Assembly: GCF_004854025.1 (NCBI RefSeq)
Contig: NZ_STGM01000002.1
Span: forward strand, 434,001-498,000
From: Microbacterium hydrothermale
GTDB taxonomy: Bacteria; Actinomycetota; Actinomycetes; Actinomycetales; Microbacteriaceae
DNA: 64,000 nt
Direction of reading: 5' to 3'
The translations under genes were made by a program, and so were the position numbers. Of this stretch, positions 6,780-15,871 are shown one piece after another (the stretch's first letter is position 1; each line of letters opens with the position of its first letter). A model generated the notes under the pieces. That model saw only the letters and a program-made list of their open reading frames with translations. It was not told the DNA's origin and did no database searches.

Positions 6780-9700
6780 GATTCCATGTCAACGGTTCCC
6801 CGGTCGAGGCGGAGCCGCGGCCCGGCCAATGCGCCCGCACACTGCTGCGCGAGACGGGTCACGTCGAGGTCAAGAAGGGCTGCGACGCCGGAGACTGCGG
6901 CGCCTGCTCCGTGCTGCTCGACGGCACCCCCACGCACTCGTGCATCGTGCCCGCGATGCGTCTGGAGGGTCGCGCGATCACCACGGCCGCGGGCCTCGCC
7001 CCCGGCGACGACCTGCACCCGGTGCAGGAGGCGATCGCGACGGGCTTCGGATTCCAGTGCGGCTTCTGCTCCCCGGGGATGAGCGTCACGGCGTCCACCC
7101 TGGGCGCCGACGACCTCGACGACCTCGACCGCCGCATGAAGGGCAACCTGTGCCGCTGCACCGGGTACCGCCCGATCCGCGAGGCCATCCGGGCCTCGGT
7201 GCTGGGCCCCGTCCGTGAGACGGGGAGCGGGGCGGATGCCGCGGGAACGGGCGCCGTAGGGACGGGCGCCGCGGGGACGGGCGCCGCAGGGACGGGCGCC
7301 GCAGGGACGGGCGCCGCGGGGACGGGCGCCGCGGGGACGGGCGCCGCAGGGACGGGCGCCGCACGGGCGGGCGCCGACGCCTGTGGCGCGGGTTGCGGCG
7401 GACACGCCGGCGCCTCCGCCGCAGCCGGATCCGCCCCGGCGGCGCGCACGACTCCTGCAGAACCGCGCGGTCCGCTGCCGTCCGCCCCGGAACAGCCCGA
7501 TCTGCAGGAGTCCTGCACGCCCGCGACCACCGCGCGCGTCGGCGCCTCGGTCATCCCCGAGGCCGCGCGCCGCCTCGTGCAGGGCCGCGAACCGTTCACG
7601 CTCGACGAGCCCGTGCCCGGCGGCCCGCCGCTCGTGCTGCGAGTCGTGTCCTCGCCGCACGCCCACGCGCGCGTCCGCTCGATCGACACGTCCGCGGCGC
7701 TCGCGCTGCCGGGAGTGGTCGCCGTGTTCACCCACGCCGACGTGCCCGAGGTGCGCTACTCCTCCGGTCGGCACGAGCACCGCACCGACGACCCCGACGA
7801 CACGCGCATGCTCGACGATGTCGTGCGGCACGTCGGGCAGCGCGTGGTCGCGGTCGTGGCCGAGACCGCGGAGGCGGCGGATGCCGGATGCCGCGCGGTC
7901 CGGATCGACTACGACGTGCTCCCCGCGGTCTTCGACCCCGAAGAGGCGCGTCGCCCGGGGGCTCCCCTGCTGCATCCCGACCGCACGCCCGACGAGCGCG
8001 TGATGGAGGCCGGACGCAACGTGGTCGCCGGCTTCCACACCGGTCACGGCGGCGACATCGACCAGGCCCTCGCCGCGAGCCACGCGACGGTGACCGGCGA
8101 GTGGCGGTCGTCGCGCGTCACGCACGCGGCCCTCGAGACGCACGCGGCCGTGGGATGGCTCGACGACGACGGGCGCCTCGTCATCCGCTCGTCGACGCAG
8201 GTGCCGTTCCTCGCCCGCGACGAGATCGCGCACATCTTCGGCCTCGAACGCGATCGCGTGCGCGTGTTCGCCGCGCGCGTGGGCGGCGGCTTCGGCGGCA
8301 AGCAGGAGCTGTTCACCGAAGACCTCACCGCCCTGGCCGTGCTGACGCTCGGCCGTCCGGTGGTCTACGAGTTCTCGCGCACCGATCAGTTCGTGCGGGC
8401 GTCGCTGCGGCATCCGATGCGCGTGCGCGCGACCCTCGGGGCGGATGCCGCGGGCTCGCTCACCGCGATGAAGATCGACGTGCTGAGCGACACCGGCGCC
8501 TACGGCAACCACGCGATCGGCGTGCTGTTCCACTCGTGCGCCGAGTCGACGACGCTGTACCGGGTGCCGACGAAGTGGATCGACGCCGAGGCGGTGTACA
8601 CGAACAATCCGCCGTCGGGGGCGTTCCGCGGGTACGGGCTCGGGCAGGTCGTCTTCGCGGTCGAGTCGGCGATGGACGCGCTCGCGCAGGAGCTCGACAT
8701 CGACCCCTTCGACCTGCGACGCATCAACGCCGTGCGCGAGGGCGACCCCCTGCACCCCGACGACGACGAGGAGTACGAGGAGGACCTGATCTGGGGCAGC
8801 TACGGCCTCGACCAGTGCCTCGACCTCGCGCAGGACGCCCTGCGACGCGGCAACGGCGTCGACGCTCCCGAGGGGTGGCTCGTCGGCGAGGGGATGGCGA
8901 CCGCCATGATCGCGACGATGGCTCCCCGTGGCCACATCGCCCACACCACCGCCACCCTGCGCCCCGACGGCACGTACCTGCTGCGGGTGGGGACGGCGGA
9001 GTTCGGCAACGGCACCTCGACCGTGCACCGCCAGATCGCCGCGACCGTGCTCGATGCGTCGCCCGAGCGCCTCGAGCTGTGGGCCGCCGACACCGACGCC
9101 GTGCGCCACGACACCGGGGCCTTCGCCTCGGCCGGAACGGTGGTCGCGGGCAAGGCGCTCTTCGGCGCGTGCACGGCGCTGCGGCGGCGGATGGTCGACC
9201 TCGCGCGAGAACTCGCGACCGGGGATGATGCCCGGGACCTCGCGATGGCGGCATCCGCCGTCGGGTCGGGGGCGCGCGGGTCGGCCGAACGCGCCGGGTC
9301 GTTCGAGGGCGGCGAGGTCGCGGTGGCGGCATCCGGCGTCGGGTCGGGCGTCGGCCGCGACGCGTCGTTCGAGGACGGCGAGGGCGCGGTGGCGGCATCC
9401 ACCGTCGGGTCGGGCGTCGGCCGCGACGCGCCGTCGAAGGACGGAGAGGTCGAGTTCACGGCATCCGGAATCCGCGTGGGGGACGAGATCGTCTCTTGGG
9501 CGCGGATCGTCGCGGCCTCGGGCGAGAGCGAGCTCACCGCGGACGGCGCGGAGTTCGGCGACCTCCGTTCGCTCGCGTTCAACGTGCACGCGGTGCGCGT
9601 GGCCGTCGACCCGCAGACCGGGACGGTGAAGGTGCTGCAGTCGATCCAGTCGGCCGACGCCGGGGTCGTCATCAACCCCGCCCAGTGCCGCGGGCAGATC

Positions 9701-10009
9701 GAGGGCGGGGCCGCGCAGGCGCTCGGTGGCGCGCTGTACGAGGAGGTGCTGCTCGAAGACGGCGTCGTGCAGAATCCCGTGTTCCGCACGTATCGCGTGC
9801 CGCAGTTCGCCGACGTACCCGACACCGAGGTGTACTTCGCCGAGACCGACGACTCCCTGGGCCCGTTCGGCGCGAAGTCGATGAGCGAGTCGCCCTACAA
9901 CCCCGTCGGTGCGGCGATCGGCAACGCGGTGTCGCGAGCCGTCGGCCGTCGAGGGTACGAGCTGCCGTTCTCGCGCGACCGGGTGTGGAGGCTGGCCGGC
10001 GGGGAGTGA
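6776..10009 (+). CDS. Xanthine dehydrogenase, fused 2Fe-2S and molybdopterin subunit
   Basis: A 1077-residue fusion. Residues 1-148 are the two 2Fe-2S domains: Cys36, 41, 44 and 56, then Cys95, 98, 126 and 128 (QCGFC and NLCRC). Residues 250-1077 are the aldehyde/xanthine oxidoreductase Mo-domains with [15 protein letters not shown] and [13 protein letters not shown], whose Glu is the expected catalytic base. The joining linker (150-248) holds nine Ala-Ala-Gly-Thr-Gly repeats (157-201) and residues encoded by a palindromic repeat (224-247). A second low-complexity insert (823-892) interrupts the Mo part. It hydroxylates hypoxanthine/xanthine to urate. The start is GTG at 6776, with GGGGAGG 7 bases upstream; an upstream in-frame extension to 6599 lacks homology. 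Maturation genes are not in the window. Confidence 0.88.
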   Translation: MRFHVNGSPVEAEPRPGQCARTLLRETGHVEVKKGCDAGDCGACSVLLDGTPTHSCIVPAMRLEGRAITTAAGLAPGDDLHPVQEAIATGFGFQCGFCSPGMSVTASTLGADDLDDLDRRMKGNLCRCTGYRPIREAIRASVLGPVRETGSGADAAGTGAVGTGAAGTGAAGTGAAGTGAAGTGAAGTGAAGTGAARAGADACGAGCGGHAGASAAAGSAPAARTTPAEPRGPLPSAPEQPDLQESCTPATTARVGASVIPEAARRLVQGREPFTLDEPVPGGPPLVLRVVSSPHAHARVRSIDTSAALALPGVVAVFTHADVPEVRYSSGRHEHRTDDPDDTRMLDDVVRHVGQRVVAVVAETAEAADAGCRAVRIDYDVLPAVFDPEEARRPGAPLLHPDRTPDERVMEAGRNVVAGFHTGHGGDIDQALAASHATVTGEWRSSRVTHAALETHAAVGWLDDDGRLVIRSSTQVPFLARDEIAHIFGLERDRVRVFAARVGGGFGGKQELFTEDLTALAVLTLGRPVVYEFSRTDQFVRASLRHPMRVRATLGADAAGSLTAMKIDVLSDTGAYGNHAIGVLFHSCAESTTLYRVPTKWIDAEAVYTNNPPSGAFRGYGLGQVVFAVESAMDALAQELDIDPFDLRRINAVREGDPLHPDDDEEYEEDLIWGSYGLDQCLDLAQDALRRGNGVDAPEGWLVGEGMATAMIATMAPRGHIAHTTATLRPDGTYLLRVGTAEFGNGTSTVHRQIAATVLDASPERLELWAADTDAVRHDTGAFASAGTVVAGKALFGACTALRRRMVDLARELATGDDARDLAMAASAVGSGARGSAERAGSFEGGEVAVAASGVGSGVGRDASFEDGEGAVAASTVGSGVGRDAPSKDGEVEFTASGIRVGDEIVSWARIVAASGESELTADGAEFGDLRSLAFNVHAVRVAVDPQTGTVKVLQSIQSADAGVVINPAQCRGQIEGGAAQALGGALYEEVLLEDGVVQNPVFRTYRVPQFADVPDTEVYFAETDDSLGPFGAKSMSESPYNPVGAAIGNAVSRAVGRRGYELPFSRDRVWRLAGGE
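7244..7378 (+). repeat. 15-bp tandem repeat array inside the xanthine dehydrogenase gene
   Basis: Nine head-to-tail 15-bp units with consensus GGGACGGGCGCCGCA; the first and last are degenerate. Being a multiple of three, the array keeps frame and encodes AAGTG repeats in the linker between the iron-sulphur and molybdenum parts. Copy number is likely to vary between strains. Confidence 0.9.
7446..7516. repeat. Family I palindromic repeat inside the xanthine dehydrogenase gene
   Basis: Arms GCACGACTCCTGCAG (7446-7460) and its complement with one mismatch (7502-7516) enclose about 41 bp. The arms closely match the intergenic copy at 51411-51486. It lies in frame in the linker, encoding roughly residues 224-247. 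Confidence 0.75.
9242..9451 (+). repeat. Three-copy 66-78 bp tandem repeat inside the xanthine dehydrogenase gene
   Basis: Units at 9242-9319 (78 bp), 9320-9385 (66 bp) and 9386-9451 (66 bp) encode variants of [20 protein letters not shown]. The frame is kept. The insert sits in the molybdenum-binding part, probably as a surface loop. Confidence 0.85.
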
Positions 10010-10277
10010 GGCGATTCCGGCTGCGGCGGGGGGCTCGTCCCACTTGTCGCCGGTGCTCGTCCCACAAATGGCCGGTGCGCGCCGGCTCGACCGACCATAA
10101 GTGGGACAAGGGGGCGAAGGACCGGGCCGCACGCGCAGGCCGGCGGCAGGCGCAGGCCGGGGGCAGGCGCGGGCCGGGGCGCACCCTCGTCCCACATATA
10201 GCCGGTGTTTGTCCCACATATTGCCGGTGCGGGCCGGCTCAACCGGCCACAAGTGGGACAAGCCGGGCGCGACGTGC
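10010..10277. repeat. Convergent intergenic region with two 77-bp Family III repeats
   Basis: No gene is seen. Two direct copies (10034-10110 and 10186-10262, each 77 bp) are separated by 75 bp of GC-rich sequence. Each starts CTCGTCCCAC, contains two direct GTCCCAC...GCCGGTG blocks and ends GTGGGACAAG. The ends are inverted, so each copy can fold into a long hairpin. Confidence 0.8.
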
Positions 10278-11141
10278 TCAGCCCTCCTGCAGCGCAGCCG
10301 TGCCGGAGACGCGGATGCCGCCGGATGCCGGAACCTCCACCTCCAGGACGCTCGGCCGGCCGATGTGCCGGCCCTGCCGCACGGTGAAGGCGAAGGGCGA
10401 GGGCAGGCCGAGTCGGTCACGCAGGTACGCGCCCAACGAGGCCGCGGCGGAGCCGGTGGCGGGGTCTTCGGTGATGTCGCCGACGGGGAAGAGGTTGCGC
10501 GCTTCCACGACGACGCCGTCGACGAGCTCGCCCGCGACGTGCGCGGTGATGACGGTGCCCTTCCAGCCGCGTTCGTCCATGAGCTCACGGAGCTCCGCGG
10601 GGTCGAACGTGAACGAATCGAACGTCTCGCGGGACGCGATCGCGACCACCGGATGCAGATTGCCGGCGAAGGCCTGCGCGAGCGGTATCCGGTCGTCGAG
10701 ATCGGCGCGGTCGAGTCCCAGGATGCCGAGGAGTCGGTCGGCGACGTCGGGCTCGAGCTCGATCGTGTCGGGCTCGACGCTCGTGAACCCGGCGGTGACG
10801 TGGCCCTCGGCGTCGCGGTCGGTCGCGACCTCGATCGCGCCCGCTGCGGTGTCGAACGTGAACGGCCCGACTCCCTCCGCCTCGGCGAGGGCGACCGCCG
10901 TCGCGATGGTCGCGTGTCCGCAGAAGGGAACCTCGGCGCCCGGGGAGAAGTACCGCACGGCGACCCGGCGGCCGTCGCGCTCACCGACGAACGCCGTCTC
11001 CGGGTGGCCGAGGTCGGTCGCGATGCGCTGCATGTCCGCGTCGTCGAGGTCCGTCGCATCCAGGACCACTCCCGCGGGGTTGCCGCCGCCCGGTTCGGCG
11101 GCGAAGGCGAGCAGGTGCAGGATGCCGGGTGTTTCGGTCAT
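10278..11141 (-). CDS. PhzF family isomerase/epimerase
   Basis: A 287-residue protein of the PhzF/diaminopimelate-epimerase fold. Signatures are GNPAGVVLDA (residues 20-29), Glu48 in HPETAFV (position of the PhzF catalytic Glu), PFCGHATIA (72-80), and DPATGSAAA in the C-terminal half. The ATG at 11141 is the natural family start; an open extension to 11267 is GC-rich and lacks homology. Family members catalyse proton shifts or isomerisations of small metabolites, mostly of unknown identity. It lies in the purine-degradation locus, but separate from the next gene by 150 bp, so a purine link is only suggestive. Confidence 0.85.
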   Translation of the reverse strand: MTETPGILHLLAFAAEPGGGNPAGVVLDATDLDDADMQRIATDLGHPETAFVGERDGRRVAVRYFSPGAEVPFCGHATIATAVALAEAEGVGPFTFDTAAGAIEVATDRDAEGHVTAGFTSVEPDTIELEPDVADRLLGILGLDRADLDDRIPLAQAFAGNLHPVVAIASRETFDSFTFDPAELRELMDERGWKGTVITAHVAGELVDGVVVEARNLFPVGDITEDPATGSAAASLGAYLRDRLGLPSPFAFTVRQGRHIGRPSVLEVEVPASGGIRVSGTAALQEG

Positions 11142-11291
11142 CCAGCGATTCTCGCGCAGGTCGCCGCCCGTCGCCGGGGGCCAGTCGGGGATCGGTGGAC
11201 CGGTGCGGCGGCCGCCCCGGTACCGGTACACGCGCCGCCGAACGCCCCCGCCGCGGCACCGGTCCATCCGCTGCCGGACGCACCCCTCGCC

Positions 11292-12575
11292 TCAGCGCCG
11301 CTCCGCCCCCAGGTGCAGGATCGCCTCGGCGAGAGCGCGCAGTCCCGCCGCGACGTCCGCCCCGCTCACGGCCTCGTCGGGGTGGTGGCTGATGCCGTCG
11401 GGATTGCGCAGGAACAGCATGCCCACCTCGGTGATCGCACCGATCGACATCGCGTCGTGGCCGGCGCGGCTGAACAGCGTCGGGGCCTCGGATCCGATGC
11501 CGGCGCGCACGACGTCCTGCAGCAGCGGCGCGCAGAACACGGCGGGGGCGCTGTGCACCTCGCGCGAACGCCAGCGCAGACCCCGGCGGCCCATGATCGC
11601 GTCGAGCTCGTTCGAGATCTCGACCCAGGTGCGATCGCGCGCGTCGTCGAACTCCCCGCGCAGGTCGAGGGAGAAGTGCGCCTCGCCCGGGACGACGTTC
11701 ACCGCGCCGGGGAAGGCCTCGAGCTGACCGACCGTGCCGATGATGTGGTGCTCTCCGCGGCAGACGCGCTCGACGGCGAGGGCCGCCTCGCTCGCCCCGA
11801 GGAGAGCGTCGCGCCGCATGTCGTAGGGCGTCCCGCCGGCGTGCCGGGCCTCGCCCTCGACGACGAGCTGGAACCGACGGGCCGAGGCGATCGACGACAC
11901 CGCGGCGAGCGCCTGCCCGCTGCGGTGCAGCTCGGGTCCCTGCTCGATGTGGGCTTCGAGGTACGCGACGAGCTCGTCGGGTCGGCGCGCGGCCTCGCCC
12001 ACGCGTCCGGGGTCGAGACCGAACTCGCGGAACGCCTCGCGCAACGTGGTGCCGTCTGCGTCGGCGAGGTCCCACCACGCGGGGTCCCACTGCCCCGCGA
12101 CGGCCGAAGAGCCCAGCAGGGCCTTGCCGAAGCGCGTGCCCTCCTCGTCGCTGAAGGCGATCACCTCGAGCGCGAACGGGAAGGGACTGGATGCCGCGCC
12201 CTCGTCGTCGATGAGACGGAGCAGCCGGACGACCTCGAGCGCCATCAGCACCCCGACGATCCCGTCGAAGCGTCCGGCGTCGGGGACGGTGTCCAGGTGC
12301 GACCCGAGCAGCAGGGCGGGGGCGTCGGGGGCGCCCGCGGGAGCGAGTCGTCCGACCTGGTTGCCCGCGGCATCCTGCCGGGTCGTCATGCCGAGCTCGC
12401 GCATCCACTCCGCCGCGAGGCGGTTGACCCGCGCGTGCTCGGGCGAGAGGTAGACGCGGGTGATGCTCCCCGGCGTCGCGGTGACCCGCGCGAGTTCTTC
12501 GCACCGCCCCATGACGCGGCGGGCGGCGGCCGCGATGCGCTCGGGAGCCGCCTGCAGGCGGGTCGCGGTGGTCAT
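11292..12575 (-). CDS. allC: Allantoate amidohydrolase (M20 family)
   Basis: A 427-residue metallo-amidase of the hydantoinase/carbamoylase M20 group. Metal ligands appear as GSHLDTVPDAGRFDG, SDEEGTRF, EAHIEQGP, and the terminal ISHHPDE. The dimerisation-domain motif RHAGGTPYDMR is also present. In this context it should hydrolyse allantoate to ureidoglycine, CO2 and ammonia. N-carbamoyl amino acid hydrolase activity is the alternative, but the neighbours (allantoinase, aminotransferase) favour allantoate. It is transcribed after the aminotransferase gene with a 49-bp gap. Confidence 0.88.
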   Translation of the reverse strand: MTTATRLQAAPERIAAAARRVMGRCEELARVTATPGSITRVYLSPEHARVNRLAAEWMRELGMTTRQDAAGNQVGRLAPAGAPDAPALLLGSHLDTVPDAGRFDGIVGVLMALEVVRLLRLIDDEGAASSPFPFALEVIAFSDEEGTRFGKALLGSSAVAGQWDPAWWDLADADGTTLREAFREFGLDPGRVGEAARRPDELVAYLEAHIEQGPELHRSGQALAAVSSIASARRFQLVVEGEARHAGGTPYDMRRDALLGASEAALAVERVCRGEHHIIGTVGQLEAFPGAVNVVPGEAHFSLDLRGEFDDARDRTWVEISNELDAIMGRRGLRWRSREVHSAPAVFCAPLLQDVVRAGIGSEAPTLFSRAGHDAMSIGAITEVGMLFLRNPDGISHHPDEAVSGADVAAGLRALAEAILHLGAERR

Positions 12576-12624
12576 CGGCGGGCCCCGGTTGCGGCGTCGC
12601 GCGGAGCGGAGGACGAGCGAGGAC

Positions 12625-13857
12625 TCACTCCCCCGCCCCCGCGTACACGCCCTGCGCCGCCTCGACCCCGCCGCCGGCGGCGACCGTCGCCCCGTGGCGG
12701 CGCAGCACCGTCTCGAGGGCGGCGAGCGTGGTGAGCACGGCGTCCTTCCGGGCGTTGTAGCCCATCGTGCCGATGCGCCAGACGCGGCCGTGCAACGGGC
12801 CGAACGAGGTGCCGATCTCGATGCCGAAGTCGCCGAGCAGCTCGCTGCGCACGGCGTCGCCCACGACGGCGTCCGGGATCTCGACGGCGACGACGTTCGT
12901 CATCTTGTGCGCGACGTCGCCGAAGACGGTGAGCCCGAGGCCCTCGACGCCCGCGAGCATCGCGTCGCCGTGCAGCCGGTGCCGCGCGATGACCTCGTCG
13001 CGCCCCTCGAGCAGCAGCACGCGCGCGCACTCGCGCGCGCCGTAGAGCATGGTCGTCGCCTCGGTGTGGTGGTTCAGGCGCCGCGGTCCCCAGTAGTCGA
13101 GGATCATCGCGAGGTCGAAGTAGTTCGAGCGGATGAAGTCGGATGCCACGGCATCCCCCTCCTCGCGGATGCCGGCCTCGACGCGGGCCCGCGAGCGCAC
13201 GACCTCGACGGCGCGCTCGGACAGGCTGATCGGCGCCGATCCCGAGGGACCGCCGAGGCACTTCTGCAGGCCGGCGGTCGCGGCATCCAGGCCCCAGGCG
13301 TCCATCTCGAACGGGTTTCCCCCGAGCGAGGCCGTCGCGTCGGTGTAGAACAGGGCGCCGTGGGCGCGGCAGATCTCGCCGATCTCGTCGAGCGGCTGGA
13401 GCATCGTCGTGGAGGTGTCGCCCTGCACGCACGCGACGAGGTGGGGCTTCACCCGCTCGATTGCCGCGCGGATCGTCGAGACCGGGAAGACCTGCCCCCA
13501 CGGCACCTCGATCGTGTGCACCTCGGCGAGGGCGCGCTCGGCGATCTCGGCGAGCAGGTGCCCGAAGCGGCCGAAGACGGGGACGAGCACGCGGTCGCCG
13601 GGGTGGATCAGCGAGACCATCGCGGCCTCGATGCCGGCGCGGCTCGTGCCGTCGATCAGCAGCGTGGCGTCGTTGGACGTGCCCCACACCTGCCGGTACA
13701 GCTCCTGCGTCTCGGTCATCGTGGCCGTCATGAAGGGGTCGTACTGACCGACGAGCGGGGCGCCCATCGCGCGCAGCACGCTCGGGTACGCCGAGATGGG
13801 GCCGGGACCCATGAGCAGGCGAGCGGGCGGATCGATCGGGCCGGGGAGGTGGGACAT
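12625..13857 (-). CDS. pucG: (S)-ureidoglycine--glyoxylate aminotransferase
   Basis: A 410-residue class V PLP aminotransferase. The N-terminal LLMGPGPISAYPSVLRAM is typical of the alanine-glyoxylate/PucG group. The PLP lysine is in AGLQKCLGGPSG, with the DATASLGG acidic site before it. PucG transfers the amino group of ureidoglycine to glyoxylate, giving oxalurate and glycine. The AllC gene directly downstream makes ureidoglycine, so the assignment fits. The start is the ATG at 13857, with GGAG in the upstream region; a longer open frame to 14073 runs into palindromic repeats and is rejected. Confidence 0.87.
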   Translation of the reverse strand: MSHLPGPIDPPARLLMGPGPISAYPSVLRAMGAPLVGQYDPFMTATMTETQELYRQVWGTSNDATLLIDGTSRAGIEAAMVSLIHPGDRVLVPVFGRFGHLLAEIAERALAEVHTIEVPWGQVFPVSTIRAAIERVKPHLVACVQGDTSTTMLQPLDEIGEICRAHGALFYTDATASLGGNPFEMDAWGLDAATAGLQKCLGGPSGSAPISLSERAVEVVRSRARVEAGIREEGDAVASDFIRSNYFDLAMILDYWGPRRLNHHTEATTMLYGARECARVLLLEGRDEVIARHRLHGDAMLAGVEGLGLTVFGDVAHKMTNVVAVEIPDAVVGDAVRSELLGDFGIEIGTSFGPLHGRVWRIGTMGYNARKDAVLTTLAALETVLRRHGATVAAGGGVEAAQGVYAGAGE

Positions 13858-14197
13858 CAGGACTCCAGGGAGCGGGGGTGGTGGGACGTCGGGCGGGTGC
13901 GGCCGGTGCATCGCGGTGCGGGCGTGCGGGCGAGCGAAACTCCTGAAACGCCGGCCGCGAATGCCGCTGGAACCGGTGCCGAAGCGAGATCGTGCCCGAT
14001 TCTCAGGAGTTCCGCCCGTGTCCACCCGCCGTCGTCGGGCGTGGACGCGCGCCGGGAGGCAGGGAGCGACCAAGCGGCGCGAGCGGGCGAAACTCCGGAA
14101 GAACCGACGGTGGATGCCACGCCGGCGCCGGCCGCCGACCGCTCGGGGCGGAATGTCAGGAGTTTCGCACGGCGGCCGGCCGACGCCGCGACGCGGG
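13858..14197. repeat. Intergenic region with two 82-bp Family I palindromic repeats
   Basis: No gene is seen in these 340 bp. Two copies lie in the same orientation at 13934-14015 and 14087-14168, both 82 bp. Left arms are GCGAAACTCCTGA or GCGAAACTCCGGA, and right arms are TCAGGAGTTCCGC or TCAGGAGTTTCGC. The interiors differ. The region separates two co-directional genes of the purine operon and could affect readthrough or mRNA stability. Confidence 0.8.
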
Positions 14198-15871
14198 TCA
14201 TCGGCCGGTCCCCGCCCCGACCAGGGCGTGCAGCCGACGGGCGAGACGCACCAGCGCGATGTCGGTGCCCGCGCGCGCCACCAGGCACACGCCGACGGGA
14301 GCGCCGCCGACGGTCAGCAGCGGCACCGAGATCGCGGGCAGCCCCGCCGCCGCCGCGGGGGCGGTCATGCGCAGGGTCGCTGCGCGGACGGCATCCACGT
14401 CGGCCGTCCGCAGCGGCGCGGGGCCGGGAACGGTCGGGAAGATCAGCACCGCCCCGTCGACCAGCTCGGCCAGGTGCGCGGCGATCGGCTCGAGGTCGGC
14501 GCGGGCGCGGGACTCCTCGGTCGCGGTGATCTGCGACGCGGCGCGGAAGCGCTCCGCGACCGCCGGGCCCACGGCCCCGGGGTGCGCGCGCAGCCACTCG
14601 CCGTCGTTGCGCCACGCCTCGGCGCCCTGCACGGTGCGGAACGCGGTGAAGGTGGCATCCAGGTCTCCCGTGTGCACGGCGCGGAACGAGGGCGGATCCT
14701 CGGATGCCGCCACCGCGGCCACCAGCCGCGAGAAGGCGTCGCGCGTGGCGGGGTCGACGCACGCGAGAATGTCCTCGGGCACGAGGAAGCGCCAGGGCAG
14801 GTCGTCGCCGGACGCCCCGTAGACGCTCTCGGTCGAGGCGGAACCGTCGTAGCTGAGGCACCACTCGGCGACCCGCTGGAGCGTCTCGCCGTCGCGGGTG
14901 AGCCAGCCGATCGTGTCGAACGACTGTGCGAGGGGCAGCATGCCCTGGCGCGGGACGAGGTCGTGCGTCGTACGCAGACCCCACAGCCCCTGGTACGACG
15001 CGGGCACGCGGATCGAGCCGGCGGTGTCGGTCGCGAGCCCGATGTCGGCGTGACCGAGGGCCACCGCCGAGGCCGGCCCGCTGGACGATCCGCCGGGCAG
15101 CGCCCCGACCACCGCGCCGTTGGGCGGGGTGCCGTAGTGCACGTTGTCGCCCGCGATCGAGTACGCGAACTCGTCGGTGCGCGCGATCCCCCGCAGCGAC
15201 GCGCCCGCGCGCAGCAGGTCGGCGACGGCGGGAGCGGTGACTTTCTCGGGGCGCGCCTCCCCGAGCCAGGTCGGGTTGCCCGCGCCGATGCGGAAGCCCG
15301 CGATCGCGAAGAGGTCCTTGACCGCCACGGTGAGTCCCGCGAGCGGTCCCTCCCACGCGCCCTGCAGGAACGGGTCGCCGACGCTTTGCCAGATCGTGCG
15401 GTCGAGGGCCGGGGTGCGCGGGGTCACGTGCGCGGCCGTGATCAGCCACCGGCCGTCGACCCGCTGCCAGATCTGCGTCTGCAGGCCCCGGCCCCCGCCC
15501 GAGAACTGCGAGACCGAGATGAGCAGGGCGACGTCGCCGTCGGCGCTCGCGGTTCCGGATGCCGCGAGCCCGCCCCCCGACGCGAGCGGCCGGTAGTGGA
15601 TCTCGGTGATCTCGCGCGGCGGCACGCCCCCGCGCAGCGACCGGAACCCGCTGATCGCCTCGTGCCCCACGAGCAGCCCCGCGGTGTCGCCGCGCAGGGT
15701 GTCGGAGCCGGGGGCGAAGAAGTCGTCGAGTGCGTCGAGGTCATTGGCGACGATCGCCCGCTCGTACGCGTCGAACGCCGCGCGCAGGTCGGCGGGGATC
15801 GGCGGGGAGCCCGTGGCCGAGCCCGGTGCGGGTGCAGCGGGCTCTGGCGTCGCCGTCGTGGCATCCGTCAT
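14198..15871 (-). CDS. AtzH-like (DUF3225) - amidase fusion, HpxZ/HpxY-like
   Basis: A 557-residue fusion. Residues about 23-150 form a SnoaL-fold AtzH-like domain (DUF3225), with LRAAFDAYERAIVANDLDAL and a C-terminal RWLITAAHVT. Residues about 165-557 are an amidase-signature domain: AVKDLFAIAG with the Ser-cisSer-Lys triad Lys, then LPGGSSSGPASAVALG and DTAGSIRVPAS. In Klebsiella, separate hpxZ (AtzH-like) and hpxY (amidase) genes act late in purine breakdown near oxamate/oxalurate. This fusion is a plausible oxalurate- or ureido-cleaving enzyme, but the substrate is inferred. The ATG overlaps the stop of a small upstream ORF by ATGA. Confidence 0.82.
   Translation of the reverse strand: MTDATTATPEPAAPAPGSATGSPPIPADLRAAFDAYERAIVANDLDALDDFFAPGSDTLRGDTAGLLVGHEAISGFRSLRGGVPPREITEIHYRPLASGGGLAASGTASADGDVALLISVSQFSGGGRGLQTQIWQRVDGRWLITAAHVTPRTPALDRTIWQSVGDPFLQGAWEGPLAGLTVAVKDLFAIAGFRIGAGNPTWLGEARPEKVTAPAVADLLRAGASLRGIARTDEFAYSIAGDNVHYGTPPNGAVVGALPGGSSSGPASAVALGHADIGLATDTAGSIRVPASYQGLWGLRTTHDLVPRQGMLPLAQSFDTIGWLTRDGETLQRVAEWCLSYDGSASTESVYGASGDDLPWRFLVPEDILACVDPATRDAFSRLVAAVAASEDPPSFRAVHTGDLDATFTAFRTVQGAEAWRNDGEWLRAHPGAVGPAVAERFRAASQITATEESRARADLEPIAAHLAELVDGAVLIFPTVPGPAPLRTADVDAVRAATLRMTAPAAAAGLPAISVPLLTVGGAPVGVCLVARAGTDIALVRLARRLHALVGAGTGR

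Noticed and set aside
7244..7378. Possible CRISPR array
   Set aside because: The 15-bp units abut with no spacers, lie in frame inside a gene and there are no cas genes.
6632..11059. A 1475-codon open frame on the minus strand opposite xanthine dehydrogenase
   Set aside because: It is the shadow frame of a very GC-rich gene: no homology, Arg/Gly/His-rich composition, and it crosses intergenic repeats. The plus-strand frame has full catalytic motifs.
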